Source: Hippopus hippopus | Lineage: Eukaryota; Mollusca; Bivalvia; Cardiida; Cardiidae | Assembly (NCBI GenBank): GCA_946811185.2 | Contig: OX328096.1 | Coordinates: 20,711,881 to 20,775,880 of the forward strand | Direction: 5' to 3' | DNA: 64,000 nt | Translations under genes and position numbers: made by a program | Part shown: piece after piece, positions 12,801 to 24,800 of the stretch | Numbering within the stretch: position 1 is the stretch's first letter | Layout: each line of letters starts with the position of its first letter | The notes under the pieces: generated by a model | Database searches by the model: none | The model's input: only the letters and a program-made list of their open reading frames with translations | Told to the model about the DNA's origin: nothing

Positions 12801-15800
12801 TACATACGCAACTAGATAGTTCTGTGACATTTACACCAAAAGAAGAGTGAAATAGTTTATAGAGGGGTTAAGTCCACCTATTTCCGCAATAACATTGATT
12901 TTAAGAGACTTTCGCTGCATTGCTTGGTTTTTATCAAACATGAAAATCAAAAACTTATCACGCGTATACGTCTTAGCAACAGTGACGTCATTTTTCCCCG
13001 AAACGGCGTAACAGTACAAATTCCCGCACAAACTGTGGTTGGTTTCTCTCGCTTCACGCGCTCGTGACTGAAAACCGATCAGAACAGGGACCCAAAAAAC
13101 GATAATATACTAGTGTATTATCAAAAATAAGTCATGGGTTTAATACACTGCCGCAGGAGGTTTTATATAATAAAAAGAGAAAATGCTTGTAACCAGCATT
13201 TTCTCCTTTTCCCACCTTGTTTTCTATCCTATCACAGACAGAAATCGTCACTTGAGCTATATTTGTTTTGTTGTCTGCAAATGCTTTCAGTTTGGTTGAG
13301 TTTAAATTTTTGTCGTTTGGTAAAGAGTTAAACCACAAACTAGATGTGCATTATGCAACTTTTGGATGTCTTCTCTGTAACACTGGAGATCTATCTATTT
13401 AGAACCTTTTATGTAGAATGCATGTTAGGTTTAAATATGTGACTTATCTGTCTGCATGTTAAGTTTAAACATGTGATTTATATATCAAAGCACTTGGTAA
13501 GGATATTAACCCTATACCGCACAATGCCGACTTTTAACAACCCTGAGAAAGAAACTTTGAAAACATTGTGGGAAAAGGAGAAAATGCTGGTAACCAGCAT
13601 TTTCTCCTTTTCCCACAATGTTTTCTACCCTATCAAAGAAAATTTGCACAATTTGAGCCACAATGAATATGTCGTCTGCAACTTCTTTCAGTTTGGACAA
13701 GGCTAAAATTTTGTTGTGTGGTAATGGGTTAAGTGACTTTTATGGCAATTGTAGATAATAATGAAAGTTTTAGATGGATTTAATGGACATTGCCAAGCAA
13801 TTCTTAGGGCTGTTACTGTCATAATTTTAAATCTGTGCCTTGATCTGCACTGTGTGAAAAAGTAGTTTGGCTCTTGAATTGCTAAATTATTTGACCCTTA
13901 TCCTGCTAAATAAGTGAAATGAAACTTTTAAGCTGATTGTAAAAACCCAAATTTTGCTGTTTCAAAGGTTATTTTTTGGGGAAAATATGTCCTTATTGGA
14001 CAGTGTAGATCAAAGATCAGACTGCATGTTCTGTGTGGTCTGACCTTGATCTACATTGTTTGCAAAACGTCAGTGAGTCACACTTAGCAGCCTAAGACTT
14101 AAATGGATAGTCTCGGTCAGTTAAAAATACGCAGATATTGTAGTTTCAAAGCTGTTCATGTCAGAATAATTGTCAAGGCAGCAGATATTACAGATCCAAG
14201 ATCAGGCTTCAGGTTTTATGCAGTCTGATCTTGATTTACACTGTCCCCATAAGCTGTTAAATTGGGGTTAAGCATCACAAGAATTAAGTTGTCCCCAAGA
14301 TCCTAACAAGAGCTAACAATACTATATGTCATGGCTTTTTCAGGTTGGGGATCTTTAGAACACCATACAGAGCTGGAATTCTCGTTTTACTATGATACTG
14401 TATTGTGGAGGTCAGGTCTGGAGACTCAAGGGGATTTAGCCGGTGACCTTCAGGTCATGCGAATACTGATAGGAGATGATGGAAACCTTGTTGTGGATTT
14501 CAAGACCCATGCCAAGTTCAGAGGTAAGGTCTCAGCATTATAATATATACAGGAAGGGTCATTACTTTTGTCTCAATATGTTATCATGGGACCGAAATGG
14601 CCACTATCTAGATTTGTATGTACCAAAGACATGAAGGCATCTTTTTAGAATAAGAGGTCAAGTGCAGTGGCATCTAATTTTATACAGTCATGTATGTGGT
14701 ATCCTTTTATGGACCTCTACCAAAGCTGTAGAAAATGTAGCCAAGGGATAAAAAATAGTTTTACCTATAGGGTCTAATATTTCATATAGTTATAGATTTG
14801 TTGAAGGAAAACTAAAAACTAACAAGTAACATGTATGTAACAAAACTTAAAGTAAAAATTACTTAACAGTCTAGGGATATAAGATCTAGAGCTGTAATAT
14901 TTGGTGTGTAGCACCATCTAATGTATTTTTTTTTCAAACTGAATTATAGTCCTGTGGTAAATAGTGGCCCAAGGTGTGTGGGCAATGCCCAGTATTTGCA
15001 GAGATTTATAGATTTTACATATATACGATGGTCATTTCAAAAAAAGTGAGAGTTGGCGATTATTGTGAAAACTACAGTTATTACTTACAATTTCTAGTCA
15101 CATTCCCTCAATGTAATTTCCTGCTGATCGTATTGTGGACTCCCATCTCTTTGGTAACTCTCGAATACCCGTTGCTAGGCAATGGACGTTGATGCCTCTT
15201 ACCATCCCGTTCACGGCAGCATACAGTTCATCCAAATCATCATAACATATTCCACGTAACGGTTCTTTGATTTTCGGGAACAGATTGTAGTCACAGGGAC
15301 TTAAGTCCGGCGAATAGGGAGGGTGCTGGAGAACTTCCCACTTGTATTCCGTAAATACGGCCCGCACATTACCGGCTTTGTGGCACGTTGCGTTATACTG
15401 TAGAATAAGCAGCTTTGCTTCTAATAGTTCTGGTCGCTTGCGGCGTATAGCTGGACGTAGAATGTGTCTCAAAAAGTACTCATAGTATTCTTTATTAACC
15501 GTCTGTCCTTGTGGAACCCTATGCGAGGTAAGAACTCTGCTGATATCATACGCAAATATCATCAACATTTTTGGGTTGTTTAGACTTCGGCGAAATTTCA
15601 CAGGTCGCGGGGAGTTTGGAGTGTGCCATTCACTACTTTGACATTTTAATTCAGGTTCAAAAGACCTAATCCGTGTTTCGTCGATCGACACAACACGTTT
15701 GAGCATGATTTCTCCTTCGTCCGTGTACCTGGCTAGTACTTCTTTGCTAATTATTACCCACCAATGTTTCTCAGATTAAGATAGAAAATTGGGTACCCAT

Positions 15801-18800
15801 CGTGCGGCTATCTTTCTCATATTCAAACTCTCCGTCAAAGTTCTATAAACTGATACACCACTAAGTCCAACTTCGTAAGCAGTCTCATCACAAGTTAATC
15901 ATCGATCAGTTTTCAAAGTTTGTGCCACTTTCTCAGTGTTTATTCCATCAGTTGCTGATCTAGGCCTGCCAGAATTGTGCTTGAGCGAAAGTTCGGATCT
16001 TCCAGATTTGAATTTCTGCACCCACCTGCAAACTGTACTAAATCCAAAAGAACAACTTGGATCAACATCTTGCAAAGCAGTCAAAATTTCTGACGTGCTC
16101 TTTCCCCGCAAACTTTCAGTCTTAATATACCCCAATATTTCTTCCCGTTGAAGCGTGAATGCGACGTCCGCCATGACTTGTTTTGAAATGACATCACAAA
16201 ATATGATGTCACGTTTTGACATCATATTTTATATGCACAGGAGCGGGAAAGTTTGCAATATGCCCGTGCAAAGTTTAATACATGTACGTTCACTAAGTCC
16301 GAAGATATTGACCAACTCTCACTTTTTTTGAAATGACCCTCGTATGTATAGGTGAACTACTTAGGCCCTTAATGGCCCTCTTTTTCCTCTTTGTCCAGGT
16401 TTGTTTGTACTGAAACACCACACACTAGATGGATATGTCAGCAGAGTTGTATCAGTTGACAAGATAATTTCATTTCATCTGAACATTTTATGGAGTCAAA
16501 ACACATTTGATGGACCTGTGCAACTTTGGAGAGCTACTAGTGATTACAGTCTGAAGGTACTATTGAGCTTGTAAAAATTATCGTACCTTAGTCATAACTC
16601 TTTACCACATGACAACATTAAGACTTGTCCAAACTGTAAGCATCTGCAGACAAAAATTTAAATGTGGCTCCAATGCTGGAATTTGTCTTCGATAGAGTTG
16701 AAAAATTGTGGGAAAAAGAGAAAGTGCCGGTAACCAGCATTTTCTTCTTTTCCCTCAATGGTTTTGAAAGGATTCTTCCTCAGGGTTGAATTTAAAAAAA
16801 AAATTTAAATGTGGCTCCAATACTGGAATTGGTCTTCGATAGAGTTGAAAAATTGCGGGAAAAGGAGAAAATGCCAGTAACCATCATTTTCTTCTTTTCC
16901 GACAATGGTTTTGAAAGGATTCTTCCTGTGGGTTGTTAAAACTTGGGATAGTGTGGTAAAGTCTTAACCCTTTACCACACAAACCGGACTTTTAACGACC
17001 TGTTAAAGAAGCCTTTCAAAAACATTGGGGGAAAAGGAGAAAATGCTGGTAACCAGTATTTTCTCCTTTCCCAACAATGTTTTCTACCCTTCCCAAAACA
17101 AATTTCAGTTTTTGAGTCACACTTTGTTGTCTGCAAATACTTTCAATTTTGTAAAGTCAAAAAATTTGTTGTTTTGGTAAAGAGTTAAAGCCTTTAGTGC
17201 TGAACCTGTATTTATTTACTTTAGTTGATTTAGTAGACTGTGTAGATCAAGATCAGACTGCACAGAAATTTTGGTCTGATTTTGGATCTACACTGTCTGC
17301 TTATTTGCCAAATATTTCAACAAAAAACAGCCTTTACATTACATTAATTGCACCAGTACTGACTGAGAAAGTCTGTCTTTATTAAGCACTAGAAGGATTA
17401 AGTTCTGTGAAGTGCTTGCTTTAATGATCCATCTGTTTTATATGCACCATTCATTAATTTGTGGCATTGTAATCATATCAAAATTATCAACTCATTATTT
17501 CCTAATGATTACTTAGTTTTATACTGGTACCATCTGTTTCATATCAAAATTATCAACTCATTATTTCCTAATGATTACTTAGTTTTGTACTGGTACCATC
17601 TGTTTCATTGACATCAACATGAATTGTGTACTACATAATCTTTTTCACTACATCATATTACTTACTTCATTTAACCTGACCCAGGTCAACATCATTTACA
17701 TAAATTAAAATTCTATTTTTCCCTCTGCATCACATGGGGCTGCCTTTGGTTTTGTCCCGAATGGTCACGGATATATTCTGTACAGTATGCATGAATTAAA
17801 TTGCTTACCTGTATCTTCCCGTGTATATATAACTTTCCGAATAATACTCGGAGTTCTAAATATACCTACTTATATATTCAGCATAAAGGTCTGGATCAGG
17901 TTAAATGAAGTAGGGAATACTATATGAAAAGTCTGGAGGTCATTTAACCAGAGGTATTTTCCAGCTTTAATTAAGTCAAGGACCACATCCCAAGCCACAT
18001 GCCAAGTCTAGTAGCTCAGTAGGCAGGCTGTGAAATCAAATGAGAGCGCAACCAAACTCTTTTCTAGGATTGATGATCTATATTGCAAAGAATTTATACA
18101 TTGAACACTGTCTGTCTGAAAGTAGTGGCTTGGAAAGAAAGTTGTGCCAAGCACTATATACATTGTAGTTAAAGAAGCTCCAGAAATGCATTGATAGGTG
18201 CTCTGACCACCATGATATGACTGGTATGATATTAAAAAACAAACAAAGAAGAAGGAAGTCATGCTTTATTAATAATTATGTCTGAAAAAATTCCTATGCT
18301 GGATTTTGCTGGATTCTAGTTTTTGCCTACCTTTCCAGGACTACACAGGAGAGTACACAGTAGAGTTGATCCCATGTACTGTCCAGTCCAACCAGGGTTA
18401 CACAATACAGACACCTGTCCCATGTACAGCTCATCATCCAACAAGGTAAATATTATGTGTCAAACTGAAAGTTACTCATAAAAAAAGTGTGGTGAACCTG
18501 CTCGCCTGTTTGGTGCAATTCACAGATTATCATACACACAATGGTAAGGTGTTTCCTAGTAAACCAATGGATCTGTATGAGTTATAGTGCTAACTACGCT
18601 ACTTATAACTTCTGTTTTTGTGTGATGTTACCTATAATGAAGTTATTTGGTTTCCAAGAAGTGCTTGCATAGAAATAGTTTTCAGAATGTGACTGGTAAA
18701 GATAATGTTCATGTCTAGGGTAAGATATTTTAGGGCAAGCATTTCTACGAAGCAACTTTGGTCATCATAGTGAACATCATGAGAATGAGAAGTTTAGCAG

Positions 18801-21800
18801 TGCACTCTACCCATGTAAGAATCTTTACAGTAATAAAGCAAATATAAAGTGAATATTAGAAATAAACCTTACCTGACAGAAACATGATAATTATTGATAA
18901 TTGATTCATATAACTGATTAACTACTATAGTCACATGGGTTTGCACCCTGAAAAAATAAATCAAGTTTTAAATAAAGTTTTCCGTTTTTTTTTTTAAGTT
19001 TTTGGTCACAGTAGCTTCTCTGATGCTTGTCATGTATTTTTTCAGCTTCCGTGTACCAATTGCTTTCAAGAAGAATTACAGATCAGTACCTCAGCAGTAC
19101 ACACAATATATTACAAGTTATTTGTTTGTATATTACAGGTTTCAAGTACCTATTGCATTCCAACAGACCAACAGACCAGTTCCCCTTGAGTACACACTCA
19201 ATACCCATTTCCAGTTGAGTAACAATGAACAAATGTTTCTGGAAAACCCATTTACAGGCAATATGGACATGGAAGACATGGATTATAATGCAGCTTTCTC
19301 AAAAGGTAACCTGTGTTTTATAAACGAGTGGCACTATGGTAAAAGGGGCTTTAACTCTTTACCAAACGACAAAATTTAGGGCTTCATTAAATCGAAAGCA
19401 TTTGCAGACGACAAAATAAAAGTGACTGAAAATTTGAAATTTGTTTTGTGAAGGGTAGAAAACATTGTGGGAAAAGGAGAAAATGCTGGTTACCAGCATT
19501 TTCTCCTTTTCCCACAATGTTTTCTAAAGGCTTCTTTCTCAGGGTCGTCAAAAGTAGGGATTGTGTGGTAATGGGTTAACTCTTTACCAAACAACAAAAT
19601 TTTAGACTTGTCCAAATTTCCAAACATTTGCAGAAAGCATATCAAAGGTGGCTCAAATGATAAAACTTGACTTTTGTTGTGGAGAAAACGTTGCGGGAAA
19701 AGGAGAAAATGCTGGTTACCAGCATTTTCTCCTTTTCCCACAATGTTTTCAAAAATTTTCTGTCTAAGGATCGTTTAATCTTGGGATTATTTGGTAAAGG
19801 GTTAATGCATCTCTTTTTTGTCGTACAAACCACTGAATATGGGGGTATAATGATTCTTTAACATGCAGAAAATTTACAAAGAGCAAAAAGTTTCCACGCA
19901 TGTCAGCCTGTGTGGACTGCCACATGACAAGTTTTAGACTGTTTCAAGTTCAAAACATTTGCAGATGACAAATATAAAATTGATACAAATGAGCTGAAGA
20001 TCTCTGATAAGGTAGAAAATATTGTGAGAAAGGGAGAAAATGTTGGTTACCAGCCTTTTCTCCTTTTCCCACAATGTTTTCAAAGGCTTTCAACCAAAGG
20101 GTTGTTAAAACTTGTGGTTGTTTGGTAAGGGATTACACCCATGAAAAAAAAAATACAGCTGTCACTGTCATCTATGACTGAAGGTGATATAGTGACCTTT
20201 GAGTGAAGCTATGATTCAAACACAAGCAACCATCCCTGCATAAAGCACTGACACATTGGAGGCTAACTCTAGGTAGTTAGTTCACCTTGTATTAGGTGAG
20301 GTACAAAATTTTAAGGTGTCTCTGAAAAGTTTTCTCCAAGGCTTGGGAAGCCCAACCTATGACCTTTGGGTTAAGTTTGTGAGTCAAGTGTTTTACCCCC
20401 CACGATAGGGCTTGACCCTGTGGATTGTAATTTGTAAACCCTTTACCAAACAATCACAGGTTTTAATGACCCTGTGAAAGTAGCCTTTTGAAAACATTGA
20501 TGAAACAGAAGAAAATGCTGGTAACCAGCATGTTCTCCTTTACCCACAATGTTTTCCACCCTATCAAAAACAAAATCCATCTTGTGAGACACATTTCAAT
20601 CTGTTGTCAGCAAATGCTTTCAATTTGGACAAGTCTATGATTTTGTCATGTGGTATAGAGTTAATATAATTACCAAAACTCTGATGATACAAACTTTTGT
20701 TTCATATTTCAAACAGATGACAGACTGTTTGGTAGAGTGTTATGGAGCCCAGAACAAGACTTAAAGGATGCTTACTCCTTGATCATCGAAAAAGTATTCA
20801 TATGTGCAGGTAGGTTCAGATTTATGGCAAGATTTGATTATGTTAATCAATGGACAGTAGGTACAGTGTTGGATACCCCTTGATTAAAGACAAAGTATTT
20901 ATGCTTATGAATTATCCCTTTACCAAACAATCCCTGGTTTTTACGACCCTGAGATAGAAGCCTTTTGAAAACATTGTGGGGAAAAGGAGAAAATGCTGGT
21001 AACCAGCATTTTCTCCTTTTCCCACAATGTTTTCTACCCTGCTGGAAACAAATTTCATTTTTTGAGTTACGTTTATTTTGTCGTCTGCAAGTGTTTTTGA
21101 TTTGGACCAGTCTAAAATTTTGTCGTTTGGTAAAGAGTTATTCCATGAACTCGGGCTAAGTGTAAACTATCTAAAGGACAAACCTATACAATGGGCCAAG
21201 ATAAACATCAAAGTATTTTGGACACAGTTATACCCCTTTCTTCACTTAGAAATTTCCTATTGTACAAGCAACTGCAGCTGAGCGTTGGTGCTTGCCTGCA
21301 GTGCTCTTGTTAATCTTGTTTTGACCCTTATCTCACAATCCTTACTTTAAATGACCCTGAAAAGAAAACTTTTGAAAACATACTGGGAAAAGGAGGAAAT
21401 GCTGGTAACCCGCATTGTCTCCTTTTCCCACAATTTTTGAGTCCCATTTATCTTGTCTGCAAATGCTTTTAATTTGGATAGGTCCAAAATTTTTTGAGAA
21501 AGAGTTAACTAGAATACCTCTTATACTATTTGACTGTGTAGATCAGTTATCAAACTGCATCGACTGTTCAGAATGATCCCAAGCAGAACTGGCTGCATAG
21601 GCAGTTTTTGTTGCCCATAGTCTCCCCAGAATTCTAAGTATTTTTGACAAAGGAGATACAGATCAAAGTGAGAAAGTCCTTTTCTCCAGTAATGTTTTCT
21701 TTTTTATTCCTTGTTGTCCATTTCCTGGTCTATTAAGAAGGATTTAATGCACCATTATCACCTGTTGCAACAAGAACTATGGTACTGGTAGTTGGTTTGG

Positions 21801-24800
21801 TTCTGTTTGAGTTGACACTCGTGTCTGTTGATACATTACCAACTTTCAAAGATTTTGTTTTCAATAACTAATGATTTTTGAAAACGTTGTTGCAAAAAAA
21901 AAAGTTGTTCAGTTTGATTACTTGTATACCAATCAACCCCGAGTTTAAACCACCATGAGGAAGACGGCTTTTGAAAAAATGATGGTGATCATCTTGATTA
22001 TCAGTATCATACAAGGAGGTTTTCAAAGTTGTCTGCTTCAAATTTGTTGCAGGGGGTAAATATACTTAAGTATGCGTAATAATTTCAGGTCGAGATGGGC
22101 ACATACCAACATATGACCCAACAGGCAGTAACTATAACAACGGACCACAGTATGGTTGTATACAACCTGTGCCTGATCTCAAATACAGGTTTCTGGTTCT
22201 GGTAAGTGTCATAAATAGGGAATAATTTGTAAGATAGTTAATAATATTGTAAGCGTTTGTAGGAGACAAATTAATTATGGTTAACCCTTTACCACACAAT
22301 CCATAGTTTTAACAACCCTGTGAAAAAAGGCTTTTGACAATATTATGGGAAAAGAAGAAAATGCTGGCAACCAGCATTTTCTTCTTTTCCCACAATGTTT
22401 TCTACCTTTTCAAAGAGCAATCTATTTTTTTGAGTCATTATGCCCCCCTTCAACGAAGTGGGGGTATATTGCTTTGCTAATGTCGGTCGGTCCTTCAAAT
22501 TCTGTACAGATATTCATCCTGGAGTGTAAATGATCCCTATCGATTTTAAGGTTAATCCGTGAAAGGTTAAGGTCACAGTGACCACCAGATGATTCAGGGC
22601 CCGCGCTGCCATTCGCCACTTGAGCAATTTGCTAAAAAAAAATTAAAATCATCATATGTGGCTCAACTTGTGGTTCCAACATTTTATGGGCATATTATCA
22701 GGGATGTAGTAAGCATCGAAGTTGACTGGGAAAAAGCGAAAGTCAAATGCGCATGCCGAAAAGAAAATCGATAACCCAGTCTGTGTATCAGCGACTGTTT
22801 ACAATCTTGTATGTATACACACGGCGGTGTGTATAATTATGCGAACTGTTGACAGATTATCACGTTTAACAATTGAAGTGGGCTATAAATCAAAAGGTGA
22901 CATTGATATTTCCCAATCAATTCTTTTGATATCAGTTTATGAACTGTGCCACTTCCTGTATCAATGTGGCAGTAGGGGTGCATGACTGTTTTACAAACAG
23001 ACATCTTGAAAAAAAAAAAAATTTAATTACTTGTCTCTGATGTAAACATAGAGCAGATATCATGGAAATGTACTTGTTATATTTACTGTTAGACATTACT
23101 GACAAAAAAGTGGGATGCATTTTCAATCCCTGTGTTCAAGTTTTGTGTTTGTATTTCAGGACAGAGGAGCTCCAGATGTAACCACCAAACATTTCCATAA
23201 TGTGCCATTTGAGGCGGAGTTTGCCTCTGAAAATCCTTTGTACTCCAGCCTGTTGTCAGTGACTGGCGTGGATGGCTTCATTATGAGTGTAAACCCACTT
23301 TACAAGGTAATTTATAAACTCTTACATCCCTGAACCAGATTATCACAGATTTTAATGACTCTAAGAAAATAGACTTTTAAAAAAATTGCGTGAAAAAGAG
23401 AAAATGCTGGTAACCAGCATTTTCTCCTTTTCACACAATATTTTCCATCCTTTCAAAAGCAAATACCAACATTCAGGCCACATTAATTTCCTTGTCTGAA
23501 AATGCTTTCAATTTTGATGAGGCTAAAAATTTTTCGTCTGGTAAATAAGAGATAAATCTCTGAACCAGGGATTATTGCTTATGCTGACAGTATAGATCAA
23601 GATCAGATTGCACAGAACACACAATCTGCATTATATAGATCTACACTGTCTGCTTGTTTATCACATATTCTGACAAAAACAGCTTTGAAATTGCAGTATG
23701 TGCAACTGTAGAAGTTATTTAGAATTTGCATTTTATCTATCAAGCAGTACAGGTGTTATCAAGCAGTACAGGTGTTGAAGTCTCAATAGTTCACATGAAA
23801 ATTCTGTTATCTACTGTTTTTCCAGTGCTGTTTTTATGCTTCAATCGATTGACTTACAAATATTCCCATGCATGTTGCTGAAGTATATACAGCTATGAGC
23901 AGAATGCTAGCATAAGAAGTTTTAATTAATCCATAACTCTTTACCACACAACATAATTTTGGACTCAACCAAATTCAAAGCATTTGCAGACGACAAATTT
24001 AATGTGGCTGAAATGGTAAAAATTGTCTTTGAAATGGTAGAAAACATTGTTGGAAAAGAAGAAAATGTTTGTTACCATTTTCCACAATGTTTTCAGTTGT
24101 TAAAACTCGGAATTGTGTGGTAAAGGGTTAAAGCACTTAAGAAAAAAAAAAAAAAAAAGAAAAAAAAAATCAGGTAAATAGACTCAAAATTTTAAATGTC
24201 AATGGTGCTGTTGCCTTGTGGTCAGTGCAGATCCAAGATCAGACTGCACTCTCTGTACAATCTAAATTTGATTTTCCATGTCTGCAAAAGCAGTATGACC
24301 TTGATCAGCAGTGGTAAAAAAAGACAACTGATACACATACTACTACAATATCTCATTTCTTCCGGTACAGGTTACATCAGGATTCCAGTGGTACATCCAA
24401 GTCTTCTACACGATTGGACCCTCAGATTCCAGCATGCAACACTATCGTAATAGACGTTCAGCTATTTACTCTATGGACAGGCATCGACGAAATGTTGCTT
24501 ATGATGTAGATGATGATTCTAATTGGTTGGAAAGCAATAGCAGCAAAAATGGCACAAATATTAAAATACTCAGGTTGAACAATACTCATATTGTGTCAGA
24601 CTTTAACAAACACGGTGAACATGTAGGTACTGCCACCACCGCCATTATTCTACCTGTTGTTATTAGTGTGATAGTGATCATTGCGGTGATTGTGCTGTTT
24701 ATCATTTTGTGCAAAAGGAAAAGACGTAAAAGGAAACCTCCGAAGAAACAGAGCAACATAGAACTAGCCAAACAAAATTCTGTGATTTATAAAGGGAACC

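Larger units (their letters stand above)
12471..13331 (+). mobile_element. M1 MITE split by a 620-bp insert
   Basis: TTAACCCTTTTCCACTCAAT to GTCGTTTGGTAAAGAGTTAA, interrupted at 12542-13169. Confidence 0.82.
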
